DNA of 64,000 nucleotides from Pseudomonas kermanshahensis (GCF_014269205.2 NZ_JABWRY020000001.1:2108001-2172000), one strand, 5' to 3'. Shown: positions 43,114-52,425, counted from the stretch's first letter. Translations and numbers: made by a program. The notes: generated by a model from the letters alone, not told the origin.

Positions 43114-44358
43114 TCAGTCGAAACGTGTCGCGCTGTAGGGCGCAGGGTCGGTAAACGGGCGCTCGCCGGTCAGCAGTTCTGCCAGCAGCCGGCCACTGAC
43201 CGGGCCCAGGGTGAGGCCATGGTGTGCATGCCCGAAGTTGAACCACAGGCCTTTGTGCCGCGGCGCTGGGCCAATCACTGGGCGCATGTCTGGCAGGCAC
43301 GGGCGCCGGCCCAGCCACGGCGCGTCATCGAGGCGTTCGCCGAGTGCCGGGAACAACCGCCGGGCCAACGCTTCACAGCGGCGCAGCTGGATTTCGTTGC
43401 CTGGCGCGTCGCTGGCAGCAAACTCGATACCGGTGGTCAGGCGCACGCCCCGGGCCATGGGCGCCAACACATAGCCGCCTTGGGTATCGCAGATCGAATG
43501 CTCGAGTTGCGCACCGTCACGGGTGGCGTAGTGCATGTGGTAGCCGCGCTTGATTGCCAGCGGAATCTGGTAGCCAAGGCCTTCATAGAGGTCTGCCGAC
43601 TGTGGACCGAGGCAGGCCACCACTTCGTCGGCGGTGACCGGGCCGCGACGGCTGTCGACCTGCCATTGCCCTTCGACCTGGCGCAGGCTGCGCGCATCGC
43701 CATGCAGGAACTGCCCGCCACGTTGGACGAACAGCGCCGCATAGCCGCGGGTGAGGGCGCCGGGGTTGTTCACGGTCTTCGGGTCGAGCCAATGAATGCC
43801 ACCCACCACGGTGCTGTCCAGTTGGTGTTCGCGTGCCTGAAGCTGCCCGCATTCGAGAATCTCGTACTGCAGGCCGTAACGGCTCAAGCCTTTGAGGTCC
43901 TCCTTGGCCTGCTTGAACAGGGCCGGGTCGCGGAACACCTCGATCCAGCCTTTGGCCTGAATTAGCCCTTCCAGGCCGGCGGCATCGATCAGCGCGTCAT
44001 GCTCTTCGACGCAGCGCTGTACCAGCGGCAGCATGTCGGCGGCGGCACCCGCCAGGCGCCCCGGTGCCGACTGGCGCCAGTAGCGCCACAGCCACGGTGC
44101 GGCCTTGGGCAAGTGCAGCAAGCTGTAGCGTACGTCGGGCTGGCGGTTCAGGCCGTAGCGCAGCAGCGCGCCCGCTTGCCGGGGGAAGGCATACGGAATC
44201 ACGCTGGAGCGCTCGATCAGCCCGGCGTTGCCATGGCTGGTACCGCTGCCGGGTTCGTCGCGGTCGATCAGAATCACCTGGCGCCCGCGCGCCTGCAGGT
44301 GCAGCGCGGTGCTGACGCCGACAATGCCGGCGCCGAGGACGAGAGTCTGGCAATGCAT
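43114..44358 (-). CDS. amaD: FAD-dependent D-amino acid dehydrogenase (AmaD-like)
   Basis: A 414-residue DadA-type flavoprotein. The FAD dinucleotide motif is LVLGAGIVGVSTAL at residues 6-19, with an acidic end at IDRDEPGSGTSHGNAG; the C-terminal FNFGHAHHGLTLGP block closes the site. It oxidises D-amino acids to oxo acids with electrons passed to the respiratory chain. Placement with dpkA and amaC matches the P. putida D-lysine genes, where AmaD acts on D-lysine; the symbol rests on that synteny. Confidence 0.87.
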   Translation of the reverse strand: MHCQTLVLGAGIVGVSTALHLQARGRQVILIDRDEPGSGTSHGNAGLIERSSVIPYAFPRQAGALLRYGLNRQPDVRYSLLHLPKAAPWLWRYWRQSAPGRLAGAAADMLPLVQRCVEEHDALIDAAGLEGLIQAKGWIEVFRDPALFKQAKEDLKGLSRYGLQYEILECGQLQAREHQLDSTVVGGIHWLDPKTVNNPGALTRGYAALFVQRGGQFLHGDARSLRQVEGQWQVDSRRGPVTADEVVACLGPQSADLYEGLGYQIPLAIKRGYHMHYATRDGAQLEHSICDTQGGYVLAPMARGVRLTTGIEFAASDAPGNEIQLRRCEALARRLFPALGERLDDAPWLGRRPCLPDMRPVIGPAPRHKGLWFNFGHAHHGLTLGPVSGRLLAELLTGERPFTDPAPYSATRFD

Positions 44359-44374
44359 GGAACGTATCCTTCGG

Positions 44375-45085
44375 TCAGTTCAGGTGGCGGCCCAGGCGGG
44401 CTTCCAGGTGTTTCAGGAGGCGCCGTACCAGCTCGACGATCACCAGGTAGAGCACGGCGGCCCACAGGTAGATCTGGAAGTCGAAACTGCGCGAGAACGC
44501 CAGTTTGGTCACGCCCATCAGGTCGTAGATGGTCACCAGCGAAGCAATCGCGCTGGCCTTGATCATCAGGATCAGTTCATTGCCCAGTGGGCCGATGGCC
44601 ACCAGCAGCGACTGCGGCAGAATCACCTTGAAGAAGGTGGTCGAGCGGCTCAGGTTCAGTGCCCGCGCCGCCTCATGCTGCCCAGGCGCGACGGCCATCA
44701 GGCTGCCGCGGAAGATCTCGGCCTGGTAGGCGGCGGTGTTCAGGGTGAATGCCAGCAACGTGCAGAACCACGCTTCGCGGAAGAACCACCAGAGGCCGAC
44801 GTCCTGCCAGAAACCTTTCAACGAGCCGAGGCCGTAGTAAAGGAGGAACAACTGCGCCAGCAGCGGCGAGCCGCGGAAGAAGTACACATAACCGGCCGAC
44901 ATGCGCTGCAGCACCTGGCTGCGCGACAAGCGTGCCAGTGCCAGCAGCAGGCCGAGTACGGCGCCCAGGGTGAATGAAATCGCCACCAGCTTGGCTGTCA
45001 CCAGCAGCCCATCGACGAAGCGCGGGCCGTAGCGTTCCAGCAGGTCCGGGTCGAGGACGACTGCCAGCCATTGTTCGATATTCAT
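44375..45085 (-). CDS. Polar amino acid ABC transporter permease
   Basis: A 236-residue HisM/GlnP-type permease with about five helices. It carries FVDGLLVTAKLVAISFTLGAVLG at the start and the EAA loop HEAARALNLSRSTTFFKVILPQ. The ATG at 45085 overlaps the stop of the sister permease by 4 bp, which fixes the start; upstream in-frame sequence is antisense or coding for the partner. It precedes the D-amino acid dehydrogenase by 16 bp. Confidence 0.92.
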   Translation of the reverse strand: MNIEQWLAVVLDPDLLERYGPRFVDGLLVTAKLVAISFTLGAVLGLLLALARLSRSQVLQRMSAGYVYFFRGSPLLAQLFLLYYGLGSLKGFWQDVGLWWFFREAWFCTLLAFTLNTAAYQAEIFRGSLMAVAPGQHEAARALNLSRSTTFFKVILPQSLLVAIGPLGNELILMIKASAIASLVTIYDLMGVTKLAFSRSFDFQIYLWAAVLYLVIVELVRRLLKHLEARLGRHLN

Positions 45086-45801
45086 GCCCGGGCTCCTTGC
45101 AGGTGACGGCTGCTGCGCCGTTCGATGAAGGCAAAGACCCGTCCCGAGACCGCCGAGAACAGCAGGTAACCCAGGCAGGCAACGCCATAGAAGAACATCG
45201 GCTCTTTGGTCACGCTGACGGCCAGGTTGGTCTGGCGCATCAGGTCGACCAGCGAGATGGTCGACACCAGCGAGGTGTCCTTGAGCAGCGACAACCAGTT
45301 GTTGGACAGGCCGGGCAGGGCGATGCGCGTCAGTTGTGGCAGCACCACCTTGAAGAAGCCTGTGCGCTTGCTCAGGCCCAGTGCCGAGCACGCTTCAAGT
45401 TGCCCTTTGGGCAGGGTCTTGAAGGCCGCCAGCCAGATTTCGCTGGAGAATGCGGCAAACACCAGGCTGAAGGCGATCATGGCGGCCAGGAACGTGTTGA
45501 TCAGGAATTCGCCTTGATAGCCGAGGGCGGCCAACACTTTTTGCGCGGCGATCTGGCAGCCGTAATAGATGATCAGCAGCGTCAGCAGTTCGGGCAGGCC
45601 GCGGAACACGGTAGAAAAGGTCGTGGCCCAGGCCCGTGGCAGGCGTTTGCGCGAACGTGCGGCAAACGCTACGGCCAGGCCCAACGGCAGGCCGATGGGC
45701 AGGCAGGCGAGGGCCAGCGAAACGGTGACCAAGGCGCCGGCCAGCAACGCCTGGCCCCAGCCTCCGCTGGCGAAGGACAGCAAGGACAATTGATCGAGCA
45801 T
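45082..45801 (-). CDS. Polar amino acid ABC transporter permease
   Basis: A 239-residue permease paired with the next gene. GQALLAGALVTVSLALACLPIGLPLG starts the first helices, and the EAA loop is LEACSALGLSKRTGFFKVVLPQ. It forms the heterodimeric channel of the importer. It is separated from the binding-protein gene by 171 bp containing a REP doublet, which may lower permease expression relative to the binding protein. Confidence 0.92.
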   Translation of the reverse strand: MLDQLSLLSFASGGWGQALLAGALVTVSLALACLPIGLPLGLAVAFAARSRKRLPRAWATTFSTVFRGLPELLTLLIIYYGCQIAAQKVLAALGYQGEFLINTFLAAMIAFSLVFAAFSSEIWLAAFKTLPKGQLEACSALGLSKRTGFFKVVLPQLTRIALPGLSNNWLSLLKDTSLVSTISLVDLMRQTNLAVSVTKEPMFFYGVACLGYLLFSAVSGRVFAFIERRSSRHLQGARA

Positions 45802-45835
45802 GACAAACCCCTAAGGTGGGCAACGCGTTCTCTTG

Positions 45836-45949
45836 GTAGGAGCGGCCTTGTGTCGCGAAAGGGCTGCGGAGCAGCCTCAGGGTGTATGCCGCGGCACAGA
45901 TTGCAGGGGGCCACTCTGTGGCCCTTTCGTAGCACAAGGCTGCTCCTAC
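45836..45949. repeat. REP inverted pair between binding protein and permease genes
   Basis: Arms 45836-45866 and 45921-45949 (gtaggagcggccttgtgtcgcgaaagggc and its imperfect complement). It lies inside the transporter operon, directly after the binding-protein stop codon in the direction of transcription. Such stem-loops often give differential stability of binding-protein mRNA. Confidence 0.85.
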
Positions 45950-45972
45950 AGGATTGCGTCGTTTCCTGAAGA

Positions 45973-46725
45973 TCAGTTGTAGATATCGAAGGCGAAATAC
46001 TTGCTGGCGATCTTCTGGTAGGTACCGTTGGCAACGATCTGTTGCAGTGCGGTATTCAGGCGTTGGCGCAGCGCCTCGTCATCCTTGCGCACGGCAATGG
46101 CCGCGTCGGCCTTGGTGTCGGCCACGTCGCCGAGGATCTTGCAGCAGTCCTGGCCGTTCTTGGTCATCCACTCGTGCAGGGGGAACTTGTCGGCGATCAC
46201 GCCATCCAGGCGGCCTGCGGCCAGGTCGGCGTTGGCTTCATCCATGGTCGGGTAGAGCTTCACGTCGGCACCGGCCTTGCCGTAGACGTCTTCGGCATAG
46301 ATGGCTTGGGTAGACGAGGATTGGGCGCCCACGGTGTAGCCGACGAAGTTGTTCTGGGCGTCTGTGATCTTGCTGTCCTTGGCTACAGCCACCGTCAGCG
46401 GGGTACGGTAGTAATGATCGGTGAAGGCGATTTTCTTGCGGCGCTCTTCGGTATCGATCATCGACGCGACCACGGCGTCGTACTTGCGCGCCATCAGGGC
46501 CGGGATGATGCCTTCCCAATCCTGGGCGACCAGGGTGCATTCGACTTTCATCTGTTCGCACAGGGCGTGGGTGATGTCGATGTCGAAGCCGTGCAGCTGG
46601 TTATCGGCGTCGACATAGTTGAAGGGCGGGTAGGCACCTTCGGTGGCGAAACGCAGGGTTTCAGCACTGGCGGCGCCCGCCAGCAGCAGGGCACACGCAC
46701 CTACCATAGCCATGGTCTTGTTCAT
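45973..46725 (-). CDS. Amino acid ABC transporter solute-binding protein
   Basis: A 250-residue SBP_bac_3 protein with a signal peptide (about 1-21, cut at ASA-ETLRF). Family blocks are FATEGAYPPFNYVD, LHGFDIDITHALCEQM, DWEGIIPALMARKYDAVVASM, and DGVIADKF in the second lobe. It captures a basic or polar amino acid in the periplasm for the neighbouring permeases. The setting suggests D-lysine or pipecolate. It lies 21 bp downstream of the RpiR gene. Confidence 0.92.
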   Translation of the reverse strand: MNKTMAMVGACALLLAGAASAETLRFATEGAYPPFNYVDADNQLHGFDIDITHALCEQMKVECTLVAQDWEGIIPALMARKYDAVVASMIDTEERRKKIAFTDHYYRTPLTVAVAKDSKITDAQNNFVGYTVGAQSSSTQAIYAEDVYGKAGADVKLYPTMDEANADLAAGRLDGVIADKFPLHEWMTKNGQDCCKILGDVADTKADAAIAVRKDDEALRQRLNTALQQIVANGTYQKIASKYFAFDIYN

Positions 46726-46746
46726 CTCGCACCTCTTGCACTCTTG

Positions 46747-47619
46747 CTATTGTTGTTTTCCCGCCGGCCACGAGGTGTAGCCGACGAATTCGTTATGTAG
46801 AGCGGCAGTCGCTTCCAAGCGTTTTTCAACATCCGGCCCGAGCTTCTTGCAGACCTCGTTGACCATCAGGTGCACCCACGACAGCATGGTCGCGGTGGAT
46901 TCCCAGAACAGGTTGAATTCGGTGGGGATGCGGAACACCTCGTCGGCGTTGGCATCGGCCCAGTCACAGAAGGTATCGGTCACCAGGGTGACCGCAATGC
47001 CAGCCTCGCGCGCCTTCTGGCACAGCTGCAGGGCGTGGCGGGAATAACGACGCGCCTCGAACACCACCAGGGCGCTGTCTTCGGCGCGGCCCAACAGCAC
47101 CTCACCGAAGTGCCCGGCGCTGAGGTCGACCAGTTGTACGCCATCGCGCAGGTACTGCAGCAGGTGGCTCATGCACATAGCGACGCCGCGCTCGGTCTGA
47201 AAGCCGGCGATGAACACCCGTGGTTTGCTTGCCAGGCGCTGTGCCACGCGATGCCAGGGCTCGCTCTGGCGGTACTCGTGCACACGCACCAGGGCGGCGA
47301 TTTCCAGCTCCAGGCTGCCGGCGTTGTCGCTGGCATCATGGTTCTGGCGGTAGTCTTGCAGGCGGTCACCAACCAGCCACGGGCCATCGCCCAGGTCGTT
47401 CTGCAGGTCTTGCTTGAGCGCCTTGAGGTGGGCATAACCTAACGAGCGGCAGAAACGGCCAACACTGGATTCGCTGACACCCAGCTTGGCAGCGATGCTG
47501 GCCGAGGTCTGAAAGGGCAGTTCGTGCAGGTTGGCAAGCATGTAGCTGGCGATCGTGCGGCCTGAGGCGGCAGCCCCTTGCAGGCTGTTTTCCAGGCGTT
47601 GCTTGATCGGTTGGCTCAT
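46747..47619 (-). CDS. RpiR family transcriptional regulator (HTH + SIS)
   Basis: A 290-residue regulator. The N-terminal HTH_6 domain (FQTSASIAAKLGVSESSVGRFCRSLGY, about residues 33-60) is followed by a SIS sugar-isomerase fold (RVFIAGFQTERGVAMCMSHLL, ... FEARRYSRHAL). SIS domains usually sense phosphosugars, but here all neighbours handle amino acids. It is divergent from dpkA and lies at the head of the transporter genes, so it probably controls both directions from the palindromes in between. Confidence 0.92.
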   Translation of the reverse strand: MSQPIKQRLENSLQGAAASGRTIASYMLANLHELPFQTSASIAAKLGVSESSVGRFCRSLGYAHLKALKQDLQNDLGDGPWLVGDRLQDYRQNHDASDNAGSLELEIAALVRVHEYRQSEPWHRVAQRLASKPRVFIAGFQTERGVAMCMSHLLQYLRDGVQLVDLSAGHFGEVLLGRAEDSALVVFEARRYSRHALQLCQKAREAGIAVTLVTDTFCDWADANADEVFRIPTEFNLFWESTATMLSWVHLMVNEVCKKLGPDVEKRLEATAALHNEFVGYTSWPAGKQQ

Positions 47620-47648
47620 GCTGTTTCTCCGGGGGTGAGGCTTGCGAT

Positions 47649-47699
47649 AGAAAATGAATGTTTTCTGTCATCAAGTCAATATTTGACAGATAGCTGTCA
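47649..47699. promoter_or_regulatory. Paired palindromes between rpiR and dpkA
   Basis: Two perfect inverted repeats lie in the 143-bp divergent region: AGAAAA-N6-TTTTCT at 47649-47666 and TGACAG-ATAG-CTGTCA at 47684-47699. An extra CTGTCA half-site at 47665-47670 overlaps the first. A TTGACA box at 47683-47688 overlaps the second, so a bound regulator could block the dpkA promoter. Confidence 0.6.
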
Positions 47700-47762
47700 C
47701 ATGCAGGAAAGTTTTTGTCGTTGCAACGCTGTAGCCACTCTAATTCCAACAAGGAGCTTCAG

Positions 47763-48788
47763 ATGTCCGCACCTTCCACTGGCACTGCCGTGCGTGTGCC
47801 TTTTACCGAGCTGCAGAACCTGTTGCAGGCGATCCTCCAGCGTCATGGCTGCAGCGAGACCGTGGCCCAGGTGCTGGCCCACAACTGCGCCAGCGCCCAG
47901 CGCGATGGTGCTCACAGCCATGGCGTGTTCCGTATTCCGGGCTATGTCTCGACCTTGGCCAGTGGCTGGGTCGATGGCCAGGCCAGGCCGAAGGTCAGCG
48001 ATGTGGCGGCTGGCTATGTGAGTGTCGATGCAGCGGGCGGATTTGCCCAGCCGGCGCTGGCGGCGGCCCGTGAGCTGTTGGTGGCCAAGGCACGCAATGC
48101 CGGCATCGCAGTGCTGGCGATCCACAACTCGCACCACTTCGCGGCGCTGTGGCCGGATGTAGAGCCGTTCGCCGAAGAGGGCCTGGTGGCCCTGAGTGTG
48201 GTCAACAGCATGACCTGCGTGGTGCCGCATGGTGCACGCAAACCGCTGTTTGGCACCAACCCCATCGCCTTTGCCGCGCCGTGTGCCGAACATGATCCGA
48301 TCGTCTTTGACATGGCCACCAGCGCCATGGCCCATGGCGATGTGCAGATCGCTGCACGGGCCGGCCAGCAGTTGCCCGAGGGCATGGGCGTAGATGCCAA
48401 CGGCCAGCCGACCACCGACCCCAAGGCCATTCTCGAAGGCGGCGCCTTGCTGCCGTTTGGCGGGCACAAGGGGTCGGCGTTGTCGATGATGGTCGAGCTG
48501 CTGGCGGCGGCGCTGACGGGCGGCCATTTCTCGTGGGAGTTCGACTGGTCCTCGCACCCTGGGGCCAAAACGCCCTGGACCGGGCAGTTGATCATCGTCA
48601 TCGACCCAAGCAAGGCCGAAGGCGAGCGGTTCGCCCAGCGCAGCCGCGAGCTGGTGGAGCAGATGCAGGCCGTGGGCCTGACGCGGATGCCCGGGGAGCG
48701 GCGTTACCGCGAGCGCGAGGTGGCCGAGGAAGAGGGCGTGGCATTGACCGAGCAGGAACTGCAGGGCCTCAAGGCATTAGTTGCCTGA
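47763..48788 (+). CDS. dpkA: Delta1-piperideine-2-carboxylate reductase
   Basis: A 341-residue member of the malate/L-lactate dehydrogenase-like (DpkA/Ldh_2) family that reduces Delta1-piperideine-2-carboxylate to L-pipecolate with NADPH, a step of D-lysine catabolism. Family blocks are CASAQRDGAHSHGVFRIPGY (catalytic His), AIHNSHHFAALWPDVE, and GARKPLFGTNPIAFAAP. The ATG has AAGGAG 8 nt upstream. It is followed by the aminotransferase amaC, as in P. putida. It is divergent from the RpiR gene. Confidence 0.92.
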   Translation: MSAPSTGTAVRVPFTELQNLLQAILQRHGCSETVAQVLAHNCASAQRDGAHSHGVFRIPGYVSTLASGWVDGQARPKVSDVAAGYVSVDAAGGFAQPALAAARELLVAKARNAGIAVLAIHNSHHFAALWPDVEPFAEEGLVALSVVNSMTCVVPHGARKPLFGTNPIAFAAPCAEHDPIVFDMATSAMAHGDVQIAARAGQQLPEGMGVDANGQPTTDPKAILEGGALLPFGGHKGSALSMMVELLAAALTGGHFSWEFDWSSHPGAKTPWTGQLIIVIDPSKAEGERFAQRSRELVEQMQAVGLTRMPGERRYREREVAEEEGVALTEQELQGLKALVA

Positions 48789-48790
48789 AC

Positions 48791-48862
48791 CGGCCTCTTC
48801 GCGGGTAAACCCGCTCCCACAGGTTTGGCGTTGTGGGAGCGGGTTTACCCGCGAAAGGGCCG
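48791..48862. repeat. REP inverted pair (family A) after dpkA
   Basis: 31-nt arms at 48791-48821 and 48832-48862, nearly perfect complements with only 10 nt between them, carrying gcgggtaaacccgctcccaca. It starts 2 bp after the dpkA stop codon and precedes the amaC promoter, so it can end or stabilise the dpkA message. Confidence 0.9.
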
Positions 48863-48997
48863 TTACAGGCAGCACGAATCTAGGGCTGTGCAATCTTGCA
48901 TAGACAACCTGCACAATCGGTGATGTTCCTCCACCGCGACTCCGGGTATCCTCAGGGCAGCCATTCCGAACTGTCCTGATCCAAGGAGCTGCACGCT

Positions 48998-50194
48998 GTG
49001 TTCAAACATGTCGATGCCTATGCCGGCGACCCGATCCTCTCGCTGATGGAAACCTTCAAGGCCGATCCCCGCGCCGACAAGGTCAACCTGAGTATCGGCC
49101 TGTACTACGATGAAGCCGGCGTGGTGCCACAACTGGCGGCTGTGGATGCCGTCGAAAAACGCATCGCAGGCGTTGCTCACGAAGCGTCGCTGTACCTGCC
49201 GATGGAAGGCCTTGCCAGCTACCGCCAAGCCATCCAGGCACTGCTGTTCGGTGCCGATCACCCGGCCGTGACCGGCGGCCGCGTGGCCACCGTGCAGACC
49301 GTGGGTGGTTCTGGCGCACTGAAAGTGGGTGCCGACTTCCTCAAGCGCTACTTCCCGCAGTCCGAAGTCTGGGTCAGCAACCCGACCTGGGACAACCACC
49401 GCGCCATCTTCGAAGGTGCCGGGTTCAAGGTGCATACCTACCCGTACTTCGACCAGGTCAGCCGTGGCGTCGACTTTGACGGCATGTTGGCAACCCTGCA
49501 GACCCTGCCGGCCAACAGCGTCGTGCTGCTGCACCCGTGCTGCCACAACCCGACCGGCGCCGACCTGGACCAGAACCAGTGGCAGCAGGTGGTGGAAGTG
49601 GTCAAGGCACGTCAGCTGATCCCGTTCCTCGACATCGCCTACCAAGGCTTTGGTGAAGGCCTGGTGGAAGACGCCTACGCCATCCGTGAAATGGCCCGTG
49701 CCGGCGTACCGTGCCTGGTCAGCAACTCGTTCTCGAAGATCTTCTCGCTGTACGGCGAGCGGGTAGGGGGCCTGTCGGTGGTCTGCGACGATGACGCCAC
49801 CGCGCAGAGCGTGCTCGGCCAGCTCAAGGCTACCGTGCGCCGCAACTACTCCAGCCCACCCAACTTCGGTGCCCAACTGGTCGCCGGCGTACTGGGCGAT
49901 GCCGCGCTCAATGCCCAATGGGCGGCAGAAGTCGAAGTGATGCGTAAACGCATCCTGGACATGCGTCAGGCGTTGGTCGATGCGCTGGCCACGCTGCTGC
50001 CAGGCCAGGACTTCCAGTTCTTCCTGCGCCAACGCGGCATGTTCAGCTACACCGGTTTCAGCGTCGAGCAGGTGCGTCGCCTGCGTGACGAGTTCGGCGT
50101 TTACCTGATCGACAGCGGCCGGGTATGCATGTCCGGCCTGCGTCCGGCCAACCTGCAACGGGTTGCCGAGGCGTTCGCCGCCGTTCAGAAGTGA
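48998..50194 (+). CDS. amaC: Aromatic/D-lysine aminotransferase
   Basis: A 398-residue class I aminotransferase of the AspC/TyrB type. PLP motifs are the Asn in [10 protein letters not shown], the Asp-Tyr in [10 protein letters not shown], and the Schiff-base Lys in [16 protein letters not shown]. In P. putida AmaC transaminates D-lysine to the precursor of Delta1-piperideine-2-carboxylate, the DpkA substrate. The start is GTG with AAGGAG 9 nt upstream. Aromatic amino acid transaminase activity alone is the alternative. Confidence 0.9.
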   Translation: MFKHVDAYAGDPILSLMETFKADPRADKVNLSIGLYYDEAGVVPQLAAVDAVEKRIAGVAHEASLYLPMEGLASYRQAIQALLFGADHPAVTGGRVATVQTVGGSGALKVGADFLKRYFPQSEVWVSNPTWDNHRAIFEGAGFKVHTYPYFDQVSRGVDFDGMLATLQTLPANSVVLLHPCCHNPTGADLDQNQWQQVVEVVKARQLIPFLDIAYQGFGEGLVEDAYAIREMARAGVPCLVSNSFSKIFSLYGERVGGLSVVCDDDATAQSVLGQLKATVRRNYSSPPNFGAQLVAGVLGDAALNAQWAAEVEVMRKRILDMRQALVDALATLLPGQDFQFFLRQRGMFSYTGFSVEQVRRLRDEFGVYLIDSGRVCMSGLRPANLQRVAEAFAAVQK

Positions 50195-50221
50195 TGTGAT
50201 AGGGGCCGCTTCGCGCAACAC

Positions 50222-50266
50222 CTGTAGGAGCGGCCTTGCGTCGCGAAAGGGGCGCGAAGCGGCCCC
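50222..50266. repeat. Single REP-like element after amaC
   Basis: tgtaggagcggccttgcgtcg core followed by the complementary ggggcgcgaagcggccccc stretch, 27 bp after the amaC stop. It looks like one arm of the pairs seen elsewhere. The remaining 170 bp before the permease gene show no repeat. Confidence 0.75.
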
Positions 50267-50434
50267 CGGTTTCACCCAGTTGTCATGACAAGTGCAACCG
50301 TCCCTCGGACGGGGCTTCGCAACCGCCCACTTTCAGTGCACAATCGCGCCCCTCTTTTTTGGTTGGGGAGCGCGAAGCGTCTGGTTCGCCATTCCCAGCC
50401 CTGTTGCAGTCTTGCGAGTGGAGCTACACCCGGA

Positions 50435-51715
50435 ATGAATGAGCAGGCCCCAAGCGTCGAACGGCGCTATGAAGAATCGACCCCGGCAGCCTTGGGCAGC
50501 TGGGCACGTCAAGACACCACCTGGATGCTGGGCCTGTTCGGCACCGCCATCGGCGCAGGTACGTTATTCCTGCCCATCAATGCTGGCCTCGGTGGCTTCT
50601 GGCCGCTGATCATCCTGGCCGTGCTGGCCTTCCCGATGACTTACTTCGCCCACCGTGGCCTGACCCGTTTCGTCCTCTCCGGGCGCAAGGGCGGGGACAT
50701 CACTGAAGTGGTCGAGGAGCATTTCGGCATTACCGCCGGTGCATTGATCACCGTGCTGTACTTCTTCGCCATCTTCCCGATCCTGCTTATCTATAGCGTG
50801 GCGCTGACCAACACCGTCACCAGCTTCATGGAGCACCAGCTGCACATGACGCCGCCGCCGCGGGCGATCCTGTCGTTCGTGCTGATCCTGGGCCTGCTGG
50901 CCATCGTGCGCTGCGGTGAGCAGGCCACGGTCAAGGTCATGAGCCTGCTGGTCTACCCGTTCATCGTGGCCCTGGCGCTGCTGGGCCTGTACCTGGTACC
51001 GCACTGGACCGGTGGTATTCTCGACAGCGCCACCCAGCTGCCGTCGGGCTCGGCCTTCCTGCACACCGTGTGGCTGGCGATTCCGGTGATGGTGTTCTCG
51101 TTCAACCACTCGCCGATCATCTCGGCGTTCGCGGTCGACCAGAAGCGCCGTTACGGCGAGCATGCCGATGAGCGCAGCGGCCAGATCCTCGCCCGCGCCC
51201 ACCTGCTGATGGTGGCCATGGTGCTGTTCTTCGTCTTCAGCTGCGTGCTGACCCTCAGCAGCGCCCAGCTGGCGGAAGCCAAGGCGCAGAACCTGTCGAT
51301 CCTGTCGTACCTGGCCAATCACTTCAGCAACCCGACCATCGAGTTTGCCGCACCTCTGATTGCCTTCATTGCTATCGCCAAGTCGTTCCTGGGCCACTAC
51401 ATCGGTGCCAGTGAAGGCCTGAAAGGCATCATTGCCAAAACCGGCGCGCGCCCGGGCGCCAAAGCCCTGGACCGCGTGGTCGCGGCGCTGATGCTGGTGG
51501 TGTGCTGGATCGTCGCCACCCTCAACCCGAGCATTCTGGGCATGATCGAATCGCTGGGCGGCCCGATCATCGCGGTGCTGCTGTTCCTGATGCCGATGTA
51601 CGCCATTCGCCGCGTGCCTTCGATGCGCAAGTACAGTGGGGCGATGTCCAACGTGTTCGTGGTCGCGGTTGGCGTGGTTGCGCTGACGTCGGTGGTTTAC
51701 GGCTTGCTGAGCTGA
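50435..51715 (+). CDS. HAAAP family serine/threonine-type amino acid permease
   Basis: A 426-residue inner-membrane carrier of the SdaC/TdcC family with about eleven helices. TWMLGLFGTAIGAGTLFLPINAG at the start and the VFSFNHSPIISAFAVDQKRRYG loop are diagnostic. It imports serine, threonine or similar amino acids by proton symport. The ATG giving MNEQAPSV was chosen; an upstream frame adds 50 Arg-rich residues. A strong intrinsic terminator follows. Confidence 0.92.
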   Translation: MNEQAPSVERRYEESTPAALGSWARQDTTWMLGLFGTAIGAGTLFLPINAGLGGFWPLIILAVLAFPMTYFAHRGLTRFVLSGRKGGDITEVVEEHFGITAGALITVLYFFAIFPILLIYSVALTNTVTSFMEHQLHMTPPPRAILSFVLILGLLAIVRCGEQATVKVMSLLVYPFIVALALLGLYLVPHWTGGILDSATQLPSGSAFLHTVWLAIPVMVFSFNHSPIISAFAVDQKRRYGEHADERSGQILARAHLLMVAMVLFFVFSCVLTLSSAQLAEAKAQNLSILSYLANHFSNPTIEFAAPLIAFIAIAKSFLGHYIGASEGLKGIIAKTGARPGAKALDRVVAALMLVVCWIVATLNPSILGMIESLGGPIIAVLLFLMPMYAIRRVPSMRKYSGAMSNVFVVAVGVVALTSVVYGLLS

Positions 51716-51735
51716 TCCACCGCCGGTGACACGCA

Positions 51736-51773
51736 ATGCCCAGGTCGCCTGTTGCGACCTGGGCATTTTTTTG
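51736..51773 (+). terminator. Intrinsic terminator of the permease gene
   Basis: A 13-bp perfect stem (atgcccaggtcgc / gcgacctgggcat) with a 5-nt loop and a run of seven T, 20 bp after the permease stop. Confidence 0.93.
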
Positions 51774-51883
51774 TCCACAAGAATTGTCTGGCAATAAAAC
51801 AATTTTTGCTTCACCCATAGGCACCCGGCCGCCTTCATGCTTAACTCGGTGTCCTTTTCAAACCCCGCATAAGGATTTCGTCC

Positions 51884-52384
51884 ATGGCTCAAGTGACTCT
51901 CAAAGGCAACCCGGTTCAGGTCAAGGGCAACCTGCCGCAAGCCGGTGCTAAGGCGCCAGCCTTCTCGCTGGTGGGTGAAGGCCTGGCTGACAAGTCGCTG
52001 CAGGACTACGCCGGCAAGCGCAAGGTGCTGAACATCTTCCCGAGCGTCGACACCCCAACCTGTGCCACGTCGGTGCGCAAGTTCAATGCCCAGGCCAACG
52101 ATGTAGCCAACACCGTGGTGCTGTGCATCTCCGCCGACCTGCCATTCGCCCAGGCGCGCTTCTGCGGTGCCGAAGGCCTGGAGAACGTGAAGAACCTGTC
52201 GACCCTGCGTGGCGCCGAGTTCCTCGAAAACTACGGTGTGGCCATCGCCGACGGCCCGCTGGCTGGCCTGGCTGCACGTGCAGTGGTCGTGCTGGACGAA
52301 AACGACAACGTGCTGCACAGCGAGCTGGTCGGTGAAATCGCTGACGAGCCGAACTACGAGGCTGCGCTGGCTGTTCTGAAGTAA
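51884..52384 (+). CDS. tpx: Thiol peroxidase (atypical 2-Cys peroxiredoxin)
   Basis: A 166-residue Tpx that reduces hydrogen peroxide and alkyl hydroperoxides with thioredoxin. The peroxidatic Cys is in [13 protein letters not shown] (about residue 61) and the resolving Cys in ARFCGAEG (about 95). [11 protein letters not shown] is the classical start, preceded by AAGG. It is a single gene between two strong intrinsic terminators. An OxyR site could not be assigned by eye. Confidence 0.95.
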   Translation: MAQVTLKGNPVQVKGNLPQAGAKAPAFSLVGEGLADKSLQDYAGKRKVLNIFPSVDTPTCATSVRKFNAQANDVANTVVLCISADLPFAQARFCGAEGLENVKNLSTLRGAEFLENYGVAIADGPLAGLAARAVVVLDENDNVLHSELVGEIADEPNYEAALAVLK

Positions 52385-52425
52385 GGGAACTCCAGCCCCG
52401 CCCACCGCTCCAAGCAACACCCTGT

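Noticed and set aside
50564..52420. 618-residue open frame on the minus strand across the permease and tpx genes
   Set aside because: It is antisense to two clearly recognised genes and crosses two intrinsic terminators. The product is rich in His, Gln, Arg and Asp with no domain, as expected from GC-rich shadow frames.
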